A model generated the notes under the pieces. The model saw nothing but the letters and a program-made list of their open reading frames with translations. It was not told the DNA's origin and did not search any database. From positions 1 to 57,973 of the forward strand of contig CAMJJT010000011.1 of the NCBI GenBank assembly GCA_946406195.1: a stretch of DNA of 57,973 nucleotides. The letters are read 5' to 3'. Shown piece after piece: positions 8,126 to 19,100 of the stretch (position 1 is the first letter of the stretch; each line of letters opens with the position of its first letter). The translations under genes were made by a program, and so were the position numbers. This stretch comes from an uncultured Bacteroidales bacterium (GTDB taxonomy: Bacteria > Bacteroidota > Bacteroidia > Bacteroidales > Paludibacteraceae).

Positions 8126-9775
8126 TCAATTTTCAACTTCCTTCCAAACTATATTCATGATAGCAATGTCGTCGGATTGTTCGGCGCCGGCGCTGAAACG
8201 GCAAACGACATCATAAATCGCCTGATCGTCTATCGGCTGTTGATGCGCCTGCAGCAGTTCCAACAGATGATCAAAACCCAATAACTGGTGATGCGCATTC
8301 TCCGCCTCCGTAACGCCGTCGGTGAAGACGATGATCTGCTCGCCGTGCTCTATCGTCGTCGATTGCTCCGTGAAATGGTACGTATCATCCAAGCCCAGAA
8401 TGATATTCGCCGCTTTCATATCAAACCAACGGCACACGCCGTCCTTGACCATGAGCGGCGGCAGATGACCTGCGTTGCAATACGTCAACTTACCCGTAGG
8501 CAGATGCAGACGACCGATAAAAGCGGTAACGAACATCATCAGGCTGTTGTTCGATGAAAGGGTGGAATTGATCTCCTCCATGATGGCGTTGGTGGATAAA
8601 TGCCGCTTGACAGCCGCACGGAAGAGCGTTACCGTCGCACTCATGAACATCGCCGCCGGCATACCTTTCCCACTCACATCGCCGATGATGAAAGTGACGT
8701 AATCGCCGTCGCGGTAGAAATCATACAGGTCGCCTCCGACGCTCTGCATCGGTACCAACGTAGCATGAAGAGAGAGACGCTCATCATCGATGAAATCATG
8801 CACTAAGATACCCCGTTGAATATTCATCGCTATCTGCATCTCGTTCTGCATGAGCTTATGCTCGTTCTCCACTTGGAGGTACGCTTTCTGGTTCTTCTCT
8901 ATCCGCCTGAATAGCAGCACGAGCACCGCAATACCGATGATCAGGACGCAGAGTGTGACGATACTTCTCCATTGGATGCTTTGCCAGATAAGATGATTCG
9001 GAACGGCGATCATCAGCTGCATGTTAATCGGGTACATCGTCTGCGAATAGACGCGCCAACCGTTAAAACGAAAATCTAAATGCTGACCGCTGAATACTGA
9101 CGGCGGAATACTATCCGAAGCGGCGATGAGACTGCCGTTCGTGCCGTGAATAAGACACACCGCCTCGTCATAAGGCTTGATATCTTGAAGAATATCCTTG
9201 ATCCACTCGATCGTGAAATCATCGCCTACTACGCCGATTAGTTGCCCTTGCTCATCTTCTATCTTGATAGAATGGGACGCAATCAGGGTCTGCGTGCTGG
9301 CGCCTATGTACGGCTCCGACCAATACCCGTTACTGTCGCATCGGAGCGCACCCGTGTACCAGTCGCGCGCATAATAGTTCAAACTGTCTGAGCCGTGCGC
9401 CGTCGTGATCGTCTGACCATGGAAACGGTATGTACGCGGGAAATAATTCCCCTCCTTGTCCCGATAAACACCCGGTGCAAACTTAACGTACATATTGTCT
9501 ATATACGGATACCGGTCCAGCGCCCCACGGGTCGCTTCTAACAGTTCACCCTCATCGTCCCGATGCGCAAGGACAACTTTCCGCATCTCGTCCGCTGCGT
9601 TGTGGAAACCCAACAAGACGTAAAAGAAATCCTTTTGCGCCGACTGCATCTTGTATTCCACCACCTCCCGCACATGCTCTTTCTCCAGACTGAAAGAGAT
9701 AGCAAACTGAACCACCATTGCCGCAGCAACGAACAGGATCGCCACTATGGGTAACACACGAAATCTCATAGACAA
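8126..9775 (-). CDS. Membrane sensor with PP2C (SpoIIE/RsbU-type) serine phosphatase domain
   Basis: 549 residues. A transmembrane helix is at about 7-27, then an extracytoplasmic Cache-like sensor to about 260 (FAPGVYRDKEGNYFPRTYRFHG, IGVVGDDFTIEWI), a second helix near 270-292, a linker coiled coil, and a C-terminal PP2C domain. The metal-site motifs are GGDLYDFY, GDVSGKGMPAAMFMS, NAGHLPPL and FTDGVTEAEN. Such proteins dephosphorylate anti-anti-sigma factors in partner-switching control. No partner gene is nearby. It is the last gene of a ddpX-flavodoxin-phosphatase run with gaps of 12 and 18 nt. Confidence 0.88.
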   Translation of the reverse strand: MSMRFRVLPIVAILFVAAAMVVQFAISFSLEKEHVREVVEYKMQSAQKDFFYVLLGFHNAADEMRKVVLAHRDDEGELLEATRGALDRYPYIDNMYVKFAPGVYRDKEGNYFPRTYRFHGQTITTAHGSDSLNYYARDWYTGALRCDSNGYWSEPYIGASTQTLIASHSIKIEDEQGQLIGVVGDDFTIEWIKDILQDIKPYDEAVCLIHGTNGSLIAASDSIPPSVFSGQHLDFRFNGWRVYSQTMYPINMQLMIAVPNHLIWQSIQWRSIVTLCVLIIGIAVLVLLFRRIEKNQKAYLQVENEHKLMQNEMQIAMNIQRGILVHDFIDDERLSLHATLVPMQSVGGDLYDFYRDGDYVTFIIGDVSGKGMPAAMFMSATVTLFRAAVKRHLSTNAIMEEINSTLSSNNSLMMFVTAFIGRLHLPTGKLTYCNAGHLPPLMVKDGVCRWFDMKAANIILGLDDTYHFTEQSTTIEHGEQIIVFTDGVTEAENAHHQLLGFDHLLELLQAHQQPIDDQAIYDVVCRFSAGAEQSDDIAIMNIVWKEVEN

Positions 9776-9793
9776 GAACTCTTCCTAAGGCTG

Positions 9794-10417
9794 TTAACGG
9801 ATAAAATGCATCGGTTGCCACGCTTCGCGTGCAGGCATTTCAGGCGCGTTCTCTCCGCGCAGACCGCGGATCATCCACGCAAGGTTATGGGCAAGGGTAC
9901 GCATTGTTTGCATACCTTCGGTATCTTGCGCCGCCTGTCCTTCCTCGCGCCCATAAACGATGTTCCAGTACTGCGATGTAGCCAGCGGCATGTTCATCAT
10001 CTGCAGCGGCATTTGCAGTGCCTCAAAAGCTGCCGTAGCACCTCCGCGACGACAAACCGTCACCGCTGCCGCAGGTTTATTCTGCAAGTTAGCGCCATTC
10101 GAGAAAAAGGCTCGCTGCATGACTGCAAGAAGCGCGCCGTTGGGCTGACCATAATAGACCGGAGAGCCAAAGACGAACCCATCCGCCTCGGCAAACTTAG
10201 CGGAGATAGAGTTGCATACATCGTCATCAAAGACGCACAAACCGTTGCCCTTCATTTTGCAGGTACCGCAAGCCACACAGCCACGGACAGGCTTGTTGCC
10301 AATCCACAGGATCTCGGCCTCGATGCCTTCTGCGTTCAGGGTTTTGGCTATTTCGCTGAGGGCGGTAAAGGTGTTGCCGTTCTTGCGCGGCGAACCGTTG
10401 ATGAGGATTACTTTCAT
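9794..10417 (-). CDS. Flavodoxin-fold NAD(P)H-dependent FMN reductase family protein
   Basis: A 207-residue protein of the flavodoxin-like / NADPH-dependent FMN reductase family. The FMN phosphate-binding loop GSPRKNGNT is at residues 9-17, and FGSPVYYGQPNG is the second FMN loop. A Cys cluster (CVACGTCKMKGNGLC, about 48-62) is usual in the iron-sulfur flavoprotein branch. The substrate is unknown. It sits between ddpX and the phosphatase gene with short gaps, so it is part of that operon. Confidence 0.85.
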   Translation of the reverse strand: MKVILINGSPRKNGNTFTALSEIAKTLNAEGIEAEILWIGNKPVRGCVACGTCKMKGNGLCVFDDDVCNSISAKFAEADGFVFGSPVYYGQPNGALLAVMQRAFFSNGANLQNKPAAAVTVCRRGGATAAFEALQMPLQMMNMPLATSQYWNIVYGREEGQAAQDTEGMQTMRTLAHNLAWMIRGLRGENAPEMPAREAWQPMHFIR

Positions 10418-10429
10418 TGTATGTTTTTT

Positions 10430-11137
10430 TTACTGAATAGGAAAATCAAAATACGTATCCGGATAAGGCTCGTTGCGGAGCGTGAAATGCCACCACTCGG
10501 AGTCAAGTCCCTCGAATCCGTGCCGCATCATCGCTTGGCGCAAGATCAGGCGGTTCTCCGATTGACGGTATAACGGGCAATGATAATCCGGATGGCTCTC
10601 TTTGCCGAACCAGTCAAACGGCGAACCCATATCCAACTCCTTACCCGTAGCCGCATCCAACAGCGTCAGATCGACCGTCGAACCCCTGCTGTGGCTGGAC
10701 CGCGCATAGATATAACCCTGCTCGAAAAGCAGCGATTTATCGACCATCGGATAGAAAACAGCCTTCATCGCCGTGTCGGATATATTCTCCGCCCATCGGA
10801 TGAAATGATTAACCGCTCGCTGCGGACGATACGTATCCCAAATCTTAAGCCGGTAGCCGTGCGCCTTCAGTTCGTCGTTGACCGCTTTCAGCGAATCCGC
10901 TGCTTCGCGGGTCATCAGAGCGATCGGTTGCTCGTAGCCGTCGATCCGTTCACCTACGAAATTATACGTGCTGTAATACCGCATCTCTAAAATAACGTCC
11001 GGGATCACATCGGTCACACGCACAAAATCGCTGCTGTCATACTCCGGCGCCGGACTTTCCTGCTTTCCGCAAGAAATCATCATCGCCGCCGCAACAAATA
11101 CTATAAATATCTTTCTTGTCATTGTACCATTCTGCAT
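10430..11137 (-). CDS. ddpX: D-alanyl-D-alanine dipeptidase (VanX family), lipoprotein
   Basis: A 235-residue M15D zinc peptidase that cleaves D-Ala-D-Ala in the periplasm. The zinc and catalytic motifs are visible: SSHSRGSTVD (HxxxxxxD) and EWWHF (ExxH). YRPQRAV is the conserved Arg region. The N-terminus carries a lipobox ending MISC, so it is probably anchored. The start at 11122 (MTRKIFIVF) is likely better than 11137. There are no vanA/vanH genes nearby, so a role in cell-wall D-Ala recycling is more likely than vancomycin resistance. Confidence 0.88.
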   Translation of the reverse strand: MQNGTMTRKIFIVFVAAAMMISCGKQESPAPEYDSSDFVRVTDVIPDVILEMRYYSTYNFVGERIDGYEQPIALMTREAADSLKAVNDELKAHGYRLKIWDTYRPQRAVNHFIRWAENISDTAMKAVFYPMVDKSLLFEQGYIYARSSHSRGSTVDLTLLDAATGKELDMGSPFDWFGKESHPDYHCPLYRQSENRLILRQAMMRHGFEGLDSEWWHFTLRNEPYPDTYFDFPIQ

Positions 11138-11163
11138 TATTTTTACTCAACATAAAATGTGAC

Positions 11164-11205
11164 TTAGGGGCGCCACATCGCTACCTCGCGGATCCGGTTC
11201 AGCAT
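11164..11205 (-). CDS. Possible 13-codon leader peptide upstream of ddpX
   Basis: A mini-ORF reading MLNRIREVAMWRP lies between the promoter at 11215-11245 and ddpX. It begins about 10 nt after the -7 box. It may be chance. I have no homologue in mind. Confidence 0.25.
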   Translation of the reverse strand: MLNRIREVAMWRP

Positions 11206-11214
11206 TTTTCGCTG

Positions 11215-11245
11215 CAAAGATACAACAAAAGCTTGACATACGCAA
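11215..11245 (-). promoter_or_regulatory. Promoter of the ddpX operon
   Basis: On the minus strand, TTG (11243-11245), 20 nt, TATCTTTG (11215-11222). The -33 box is in the extended form CTTGCGTATGTC seen at other promoters here. Confidence 0.8.
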
Positions 11246-11256
11246 GAAAAAAAGAG

Positions 11257-11283
11257 AAAAAGCGACGTGAGTGGTCGCTTTTT
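11257..11283 (-). terminator. Terminator of the small remnant cassette
   Basis: A 10-bp stem AAAAAGCGAC/GTCGCTTTTT encloses GTGAGTG and is followed on the minus strand by CTC and a T-run. It closes the gene ending at 11294. Confidence 0.8.
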
Positions 11284-11293
11284 CCTTTTTTTT

Positions 11294-11584
11294 TTAGCCC
11301 TGCGCGTTTTCGTACTCTTCGCCGCAGACCATCCAGTACCATGATTTCATGGTCGGTTTGCCGCCGGGTTGGTCTTTTTGCGCCTTGAAGGCAGCGATGT
11401 CCGCATTGATCTTCGAGAGATCTTTGGCGCGGAGGTTGACAGCTCGTGCGATGGATGCGAACTTCTCGCGCTGAGCCAACTCTTCTGCGGACGGCGGCGT
11501 GCTACGTTCTACTTTCTTGCGTAAGAACAGACGGTTACAAGCGTTGCTGGTGGTTGCAGCTACGCGGTGGGTACCGAGGAGCAT
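11294..11584 (-). pseudogene. Truncated copy of the island 128-residue MAKV-type protein
   Basis: Residues align closely with the second two-thirds of the protein at 37079-37465: MLLGTHRVAAT, CNRLxLRKKVERSTxP, LSKI, and a tail near SWYWMVCGEEY. The homologous frame extends upstream without an ATG (to QHSCAK and beyond) until the stop codon of the preceding ORF. The natural N-terminus is therefore missing, unless a rare start is used. It belongs to a decayed cassette with the two ORFs to its right. Function is unknown. Confidence 0.6.
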
Positions 11585-11644
11585 CTTTGCACAGCTGTGC
11601 TGGCCTGAATCAGTTCTACTTCTTTTGCTAATAGTTGCATTCTT

Positions 11645-11869
11645 TCATCCCTTTCTTAACCGTCTGGCTTTACCGAACCGTTGCCCGAACGCCTTACGGT
11701 TCGCTTCCTCCGCCGGCGTCGCCGCATGACCCGACCTGTCCGGACGAGCCTGCACAATATGCCTTATACTGCCGTCCTTACAGCGGTAACGACGAACATA
11801 AAACGGATCACTGCCCATAATTATTCCCTGAATAGAATCTATTCCATTGTCAAAACTTACCTTTCCCAT
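11645..11869 (-). CDS. MAKV-type small protein (paralogue of the island 90-residue protein)
   Basis: A 74-residue protein starting MGKVSFDNGIDSIQGIIMGSDPFYVRRY. It is a clear paralogue of 37820-38092 (MAKVEFDPGIDSVRGILMGTDPFYIRRY), with HIVQARPDRSGH shared exactly. The C-terminus is shorter, ending RRLRKG. It is flanked by the truncated 128-type copy and the 59-residue ORF, giving the same gene order as the island in reduced form. No function is known. The N-terminal beta-rich pattern is shared by four island proteins. Confidence 0.65.
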   Translation of the reverse strand: MGKVSFDNGIDSIQGIIMGSDPFYVRRYRCKDGSIRHIVQARPDRSGHAATPAEEANRKAFGQRFGKARRLRKG

Positions 11870-12007
11870 GGTTTTGCATGCTTTTATCGGGACTTTATCG
11901 GGTCTTGAACGCGACCATCACGGGACCACGTCCCGAGAACGACCTAACCAAACCCAGACCAAGTCCTGACAGTTAAACGTTTCGGATAAATTCCAGTGCA
12001 TAAGCAC

Positions 12008-12187
12008 TCATCGTCTCATGCGTGCATAGTCGCCGTTGCCCTTTTTGGTCACGAGGATACTGTAGATCATCCGTTGTCTTTGCGGAGAGAAAGACTCCCA
12101 GCGTTTGAGGCACACCCTGCGCCTGCGGCAGAACTCACCTTCTGGTGCTAATAACTGCCATAATACTTCAAAAGATACTTCTTCCAT
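12008..12187 (-). CDS. 59-residue paralogue of the island 131-residue protein
   Basis: Starts MEEVSFEVLWQLLAPEGEF and ends YARMRR. It matches the N-terminal half of the protein at 38663-39058 (SFEYLWELLNPPLEF; aligned Tyr and Arg residues near IYRLI/IYSIL). It is either a short form or a truncated copy. It lies downstream of the promoter at 12340 and upstream of the two MAKV-type ORFs. Confidence 0.6.
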   Translation of the reverse strand: MEEVSFEVLWQLLAPEGEFCRRRRVCLKRWESFSPQRQRMIYSILVTKKGNGDYARMRR

Positions 12188-12321
12188 AATCTGTTAGAAT
12201 TAAATTGTTAATTGCCGCCTGCCGCCTTTTATACCCTTATGATATATTATATGGCGGCTGGCATTTTTAGTTTTCTTTTTTGCTTCTTTTTTCTTTTGCG
12301 AGAAAACAATCTGCTACGCCT

Positions 12322-12355
12322 ATCTTTCGAAAGGCGATGCAAAGGTAGAGGTTTT
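12322..12355 (-). promoter_or_regulatory. Cassette promoter with inverted repeat at the transcription start
   Basis: Has -7 box TACCTTTG (12340-12347, minus strand), with the palindrome CTTTCGAAAG at 12324-12333 just downstream. The whole 34 bp is repeated with one difference at 43359-43392 in the island. No good TTG is present 20 nt upstream. An AT/GC-rich leader (12200-12270) with a long GCC-rich inverted repeat follows. Confidence 0.6.
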
Positions 12356-12384
12356 TGATGACATGACCGAGGACAAAAAAGTCC

Positions 12385-12609
12385 TCACAATTTTTCACCG
12401 CTCTCCATGTAGGCATAAATATTGCGCACATGTTTTTGGTCTATACCAAATGTATTGGCTACAAACCATGTACTTACTTTGGGATGGAGAAGATGATAAT
12501 CATAAACCTCCATCCACATAAAAAGATTGGAACTGATCAATCCGCGATGCATGTATTCATCGAACCTACCCTGCTCGCGCTCTGATACTAAGAACTGATA
12601 ATTATTCAT
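12385..12609 (-). CDS. Hypothetical small protein with helix-turn-helix-like C-terminus
   Basis: 74 residues from the ATG at 12609 (MNNYQFLVSEREQGRFDEYMHRG). The C-terminal part (VSTWFVANTFGIDQKHVRNIYAYMESGE) has the spacing of a helix-turn-helix. It could be a DNA-binding protein of the remnant cassette. It may be a distant relative of the 99-residue island protein at 38299-38598. No family name can be supported. Confidence 0.5.
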   Translation of the reverse strand: MNNYQFLVSEREQGRFDEYMHRGLISSNLFMWMEVYDYHLLHPKVSTWFVANTFGIDQKHVRNIYAYMESGEKL

Positions 12610-12617
12610 AAAGTACA

Positions 12618-12664
12618 CCGGAGGGGGAATGCTCGGGACAACGTGTCCGGGAGTGTCCCTCCGG
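12618..12664. repeat. Nested GC-rich hairpin upstream of the 74-residue ORF
   Basis: Outer arms CCGGAGGG (12618-12625) and CCCTCCGG (12657-12664) pair perfectly. An inner GGACA/TGTCC stem lies within. It sits directly in front of the ORF starting at 12609. Confidence 0.6.
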
Positions 12665-12678
12665 CATACTTACGAAAA

Positions 12679-12707
12679 ATCCCCGCTACACTCACGTGCA
12701 ACGGGGA
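12679..12707 (-). terminator. Terminator of the alpha-glucan locus
   Basis: On the minus strand a stem GTCCCCG/CGGGGAT with a 16-nt loop is followed by TTTTT. It lies after the 120-residue gene ending at 12746 and closes the long leftward transcript. Confidence 0.65.
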
Positions 12708-12745
12708 CAACAAAATATAAAATATTATGAAAAACAGGTCTATGG

Positions 12746-13108
12746 CTATACGCGACTCTTCCTTCGGCGCAGAAGGAGAGAAGCCGCATAAACCATCACC
12801 ATGAGAAGAAGCGGGATGAGGGCATCGCCGAGGGGTGCGAACTGCGGGTTATTCGGATCATAATCCGATGTACCGCCACCGCCACCAGGAGGGGCTTTGC
12901 GCGGACCGGCAGCAGGAGCATGTGAAGGGCTGTATGAGCCTACGGCATAGACATTGGAGCTATACGAACTACCTACCGTCATAAAGTCGGTATTATTGAC
13001 TGATTGCATGGCTGCAGAAGGCGGCAGGGAGGACGCAAACGGGGCATAGTCAACGGCATATACGGAGATGCCGATGGTGCAAAAGAATATAGATAGTATG
13101 CGTCTCAT
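12746..13108 (-). CDS. Small secreted/membrane partner of the InlB-repeat protein
   Basis: 120 residues with a signal peptide (MRRILSIFFCTIGISVYA), a low-complexity Ser/Tyr and Pro/Gly middle (APAAGPRKAPPGGGGG), and a C-terminal transmembrane helix (PLGDALIPLLLMVMVYAASLLL) followed by RRRK. Its start is 1 nt after the stop of the 2042-residue gene, so the two are translationally linked. From other Bacteroidales genomes I recall similar proteins following giant surface proteins, but their role is not known. It may act in export or anchoring. Confidence 0.65.
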   Translation of the reverse strand: MRRILSIFFCTIGISVYAVDYAPFASSLPPSAAMQSVNNTDFMTVGSSYSSNVYAVGSYSPSHAPAAGPRKAPPGGGGGTSDYDPNNPQFAPLGDALIPLLLMVMVYAASLLLRRRKSRV

Positions 13109-13109
13109 G

Positions 13110-16100
13110 TTACTTGCCCTCCTTTACTAATGTTCCTTGAATCGTATATATTCTTCCTTCACGGATGATATAAATATTATTATCGATAAGCACCTTCGTG
13201 GTTTTATGCTCGGTTTCAGAGACGGAATCCCACCCTGTAGGTGTATCAGCCATATCACGCCGCAAAACGCGGTATTTGGCGGTTGTCGTAGCGTTTGCAC
13301 GGATGAAGCACTCGAAGGGCAGAACGGTTCGGTCAGTGCCGACTTCTGCACGCAACCATGCACCTCCTGAACCATAATCCGGATCGAGCATATAGGCATC
13401 GCGTACCGTGCCCGAGGTCATGCAGTTGTTGCCATAGATATTCACCGTCTCGTCAGAGCTGGTGTTAGCGCCCTGATTCATGGATGTCGGGATGGTCTGT
13501 CCCGATTCACCGAAGAAGGAGATATATCTGTTTGTGAAATACGAATCATGCCATTGGATGATGTACGGAACGTCCTTAGATGGCACATAATCGGTCGGGC
13601 TCGTGGGATCATTCCAATTATTGAAATCCGCTATGGGGAAATCCGTTGTTTTTTCCGGTGTGCGAATGATATAGTGTCCGGTGTAGAACGTACCACTCGA
13701 ACGGTAATACGGCACGATGTCGTAGTATGCAGGTCCATCGACCTCATCCCACACCTTGACGGCACTTACCTCAAACGGCAGACAGAGGGTGTACCATGTA
13801 TCCAATTCACGCACTTTCATACGGAACTCGATCGTTTCGCTGATCGTACCGCCGTCATAGGACTCCACATCATCCAAAGCAGCCCGATCATCCTCTGCCA
13901 TATCGCCGGTGCGGTAGATGACGAAGTTAGTGGATTTGAATTTGGCGTAGGCATTGGACGTAGCTGCTACACTACTATTGGTCCATGGATTTATGTCCGT
14001 GAATGGATCGTCGCCATAGGAATCGTCATGACACCACCCCACGAAAGTATATCCGGAAGCCGCAGCTGCTGTATAGGTAACTGAACCACCGGCTACGACA
14101 TATCCGCCATTCGGAACTGCATTTTCGTCTCCATCCACTACAGATGTGACACTACCTCCTACCGAAGCGCCGTAGTTGACTTGATAGGATGTCGGATAAA
14201 CAACCGTGACGGTCTTATCGGTGATGTTAAAGATAAACTTATACGTACCCTTTCCGGCAGTCGTTATACCGCAGTTATACGTATAGTTTGTAGCAAATCC
14301 CCAATCCGTATGAGTCGTATAGGTCATGTATTGTACTGCGGTGTTGTTGTTCTTGTAGATATCATTGGTCAGCAGGTCTTTCATCGTGAACTGATAGTTC
14401 GTATTGGCTGCCAAGGATATCTCTACATAACCGACTACATCGCCGGAACCATTTGTAGAGATGTTTCCGATGATGAATTCAGATTCCCCCCATCCAGCTG
14501 ACTCGGCTTTCAGAGCCCAACGATAAGTAAAGTTAGCCGTAACCGTTTGACCAGAAGTAGCTCCTGCTCCTTGTCCTCTAAGGGTAGTCGGATTAGTACC
14601 TGTATCTGAGATTGTAATATCATCTCCGGAGGTTTTGGTCCAGCTGCTGAACATATAACCGTCATTCGGCACGGCGGTTAGTTCTCGAGTTGTCGTCACA
14701 CCACAAGTGGTGCTTGTCGCATCTTCTCCACCTATCTGCACTTTACCGTGACCGTCATTGGCGAGGGTGACGGAGGTGGATTTCTCTTCGAATTTCGCAT
14801 ATACATTGTCATCGCTGGTCACGTTATAGTGCACCCATGGATTGTCTTGCGTGAAACGACTTGCGTACGCATCGGTAGTATAGAATCCTTCAAACGTGTA
14901 TCCTGTTTTTGCAGACGGTGTATAGGTAACATCTGTACCATAAGTTACCCAGTCCTCATTAGAAAGAGAACCAGCGCTTGTGGTTACCGCCAGCGTACCA
15001 CCTGTCGTTCCGCTCGTTACGGAACTTAAATTGTCTATTCCGGCATAGCCTGTTCCAAAATGTAATTGGTGCGGACGCTCAATAGTAACAGTTGGATAAT
15101 AGTAGTTACCATCTTTCGTCATGTATGTGATACGGAAGGTATATTGTCCGGCATGCTGGGGATAGAAGAAGATACTTTGGTCTATATCTGTTCCTCCCCT
15201 TAGTTGTACACTGCTTCCGTCTATCAAAGCATATACTCCCCCACCATCGCCTTTTCTACCAAGACTCTCGCCTTTTTGGCGATCGTGTATTTCGAAGATA
15301 TATGTTCCGGCTTCCAGTGTACAAGTATAGGACAAATCTACGCTTGCGTCATCACCCTCAGCCGTATAACTGTTGATGGTAAAGTCCGCTCCGCTACCAT
15401 ATGTCCAACCGGGCATGCCTCCTGTTGCCATTTCTGCTTTACCTTTACCTTCTTCGTACTTGGAGCCCAAGAGGTTGTAACGGTGTTTGAAGTTTGCCGT
15501 AATGGTGGAGTTCTGGCTTGCGGTAACTGTTACGGGGTTATCAGTGGTACCTTTGTCTCCGGCAATACCTACGTTGGTTCCGCATGTCCAATGATCAAAG
15601 ACCCAAACGGCATTGGTAGGTGTTGCCGTTATGTCGCTGGACGGAGTAACCAGGTGTGCATCGGTTACCGTATTTACTGAACCGGCGCCCGCAGGACTTA
15701 CACTCGGTGTGATTGTATAGGGTGTTTCTGTCCACATGGCGTAAAGGGTGATGTGGCCTGCATAAACCCATGAAGCGACATCTTCTTTTGTGCCGGTATA
15801 GCCGCTTATACCTTTTTTCCAGTTACCGTTTTCATCAATCAACTGCGTTCCCAATGTTACGCCTTCATCAACACTTGTATAATAACCGCCGAAATCGTAA
15901 TTTGTCTTGGAAGGCACTTCAATGCGTCCTTTCATATGGATGGTATCATTGTAAGTAACCGTAGTATCCAACGACCCCTTATGACCGGCGTCTGCACTTA
16001 GATTCTCAAAACTTACGGTGTATGTGTTAGGAGTAAAGTTAGCAGTGAGGGTTCCGTCATGTACAGCATGTATATGTACGGGGTTGGAAGTTGAAGTGTA

Positions 16101-19100
16101 TTTGTCAGCGCAATATATATCAGGCACTGCATCTGTCTTTGAGAAGTCCCACTCTCTGAATGAATATCCGGTACTTGGAGTGGCCGTAATGTCACCGGAA
16201 GCGGTTACATATTTGGCTGTCGTGGAAGATGAGGGACTTGTTGTTCCTGTACCGTCTGGCGATATAGCCAATGTTACAGCGTACTCATGTTCCGTCCACT
16301 TAGCAAAGAGCGAAATAGGGTAATCATGCACCCAAGTAGGATTGCCTGCTCCATCATGACTTGTATAGCCTTCTACGTCTTTAATCCATTTTCCGTCAGC
16401 ACCAATCAATTGGTGATCCAAAGTAACTCCGGTATTATCACTTGTCCAATAACCGGCAAAATCATAATGTGTTTTGGTTGGCTTGGTGATTGGATCCGAA
16501 GCAGTCATATTCGTAGAAGCATCGAAGGTCACGGTAACGCTTGGTGTTCCTGCCGTAGTAGCTTCCATATTTGCCAAATTGATGGTGTAATCTTTCGCTG
16601 TCCATTGTGCATGGAGGCATACCTCATGTGCAGTCATCGCTACGTTTGTAGCACCGGCAGCATAGTCAGATCCGCTATCATCTGCTGCCGTATCCCAGTG
16701 ATCGAAAGTGTAGCCGGTTTTGGAATAGGTGTTGCTTGCAGCCGTCTGGTTAGATCCGTATGCATAATAGGTTCGTGATGCGGGATCGTCACCCGTTGCG
16801 CCGTCACCGCCGTAGTACGACAGGGCGCACTCTAATTCATACCAAACATGCGTGCCATTGAAATAGAGGATTACATAGCCGTCTTCGGAACCGGTAAATT
16901 TGAAACTATGCTCCGTGTTGCCTGTGGCTTTTTTATTCGATGCGCCATAAGCCGTCAGACTTTGAACAGCACTACTATAAGCCTTATATGTAGCAGCGTC
17001 AGCAATCGACGAACTGGATGTACTGGTCTTAACGTAGAAAAAAGCGCCAGCGTTATTTAACTGCTCTGCCAATTCAGCAGGGGTTGAATAGGTATGGAGA
17101 TAATAGCGATTGTTTTCGCTATCGTAGGTCATCTTGATAGCCGTTGATGCGTCTTGCCAACTATCACCTGTTTTGGTACGTGTAGCACGCGTGCTATTGT
17201 ATATTTGGAAGTTACCTTCGATAAAGGCAGTACGTTCTGCAAAGGCGGCCGTAACGGTTGCAGCGGCTGATGCCGGCTTGAAGGTTGTTGTAGCCGCAGA
17301 AGCATTTGTAAATGTACCGCCTGCATTGGATGTCCAGCCGTTGAAATAGTGCGAGTAGTTCGGCGTGGCTGTTATCTCACCGCCTACCGATGTACTCATA
17401 TACGTTGCCGAACTCGGCGTTACCGTACCGCCACCAGCTGTAGCAGCTGTTACATAGTATGAGATCGGATAGGTAACGGTAACAGTTCCGTCCGTAATGT
17501 TATACAAGAAAGTATAATCTCCTGCACCGGCGGTTGTTATACCGCATGCTTTGGTCTTGTCAGAAGCAAATCCCCATGCAGTACTATTGCCGTACGTCAT
17601 ATAGAAAGGTGCACTGGCATCGTTACTATTCCCCCACCAGGTATATGGGCTGGAACTACGATCCACTACTTGGAAAGTATAACCTGTATTGGCAGGTAAT
17701 GTTATTTCAACTGAGCACACATAATCACTGCTAACTTGGGTTATAGTTCCCATCGCATAGGTATCAGGATCCCAATACGGGTCTCCTTCGCCCGGCGTAA
17801 TGACTTTCCAACTACCGGCTACAGACCATCTCCAAACACCGTTAATGGTAACGACTACATCACCGTCAATTTTATCTGTGAGGATAGTCAGCGCTCCCGA
17901 AGTTCCTGACGTAACCGTCCAAGTGTAATCGGTGTCTTTCGTTTTAGTTACACCACCGATGGTTACGGTAATATCCGAAGGCAGGTAGTATCCGGTATTG
18001 GCTGTATAGGTTGCATCGTATGCCACGTGATAAGCCGCAGCATCATCGCCTTCGCGACCACTTGCTTTGGATACTCCACTCAATGTGTGCGTAACGGAAT
18101 AGGTATCCAAGGCTTTGTAGTATAATGTTTGGCTCGCAGTAAACTTTGTTCCCGTTTCTCCATTATAGGTGTTGTAAGCGTCCATCGTGATAGCATAGGT
18201 CGTATTATTCGACAAACTACCTTTACTATAAGTACTGCCACTTCCTGCTTGTGCACTCGAACCATCAACCTTAAAATCATAATTGATTGTCATGTTGTCA
18301 TCATCCACAGCTTTTGTAGCACTACCGGATACCTTAATAGAATTATTTGTTGACACCCAAATAGCCTTGCCTGATGTGCTACCATCATTTGTATTAGGCT
18401 GCCAATCTATCTTTGCTGTACTATTATCGCTCAACGCCGCCGTACTCATCGGAGGACAGTAGGTGGTCCACTGTGGAGTCCATGAGCTACAATAATCCGC
18501 CTTGCCCGTTTCCTCTTTCAAACAGTTTTGCGCAGTAGATGTTCTATCTTTAGCCAAAGCAATGTTAGAAGAGCACCAGATTGTATTATGGTTGGATGGA
18601 TCTAATCGATTTAATTGTATCTGACCGATGTAATCGTGATCAGGCACCAGCGCATAATATACCCAATTCTCTACAGCATTTATTTTATTACAATCAACAG
18701 AGCCATGGTCACTTCCGCTATCATAATATTTAAACCAAAAACGTGCATCAAAATTAGAACTATTCCAGTTTGTCTCGTTTCTTGCGTCAAAATATACGTA
18801 CTTCTGCTTCACTAAGCGAGATTGAGGGAAATAGATGGATAGTTTATATTTCGAATCCTCATAATAATACCTAAATAAGTACGTTCCTGCCTCTGCAGTA
18901 TGTAGAACAAGATCATACCCATCCACATTATCTTTGTCCAAATTGTATTTAATGACGGTGTTTGTTATCTTGTTGCTTTGAAGATCCCATGAACGATAGT
19001 GATTATTATTATACCCTACCTCGTCATATACTTTAAACGTATAATCAGTATTGGCATCTAAAGTAAGTTCTAGTTTTCCATCTGAAAATTTATATTCATC

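Noticed and set aside
10430..11137. Vancomycin resistance cluster
   Set aside because: Only the dipeptidase is present; no vanH, vanA/B ligase or two-component genes.
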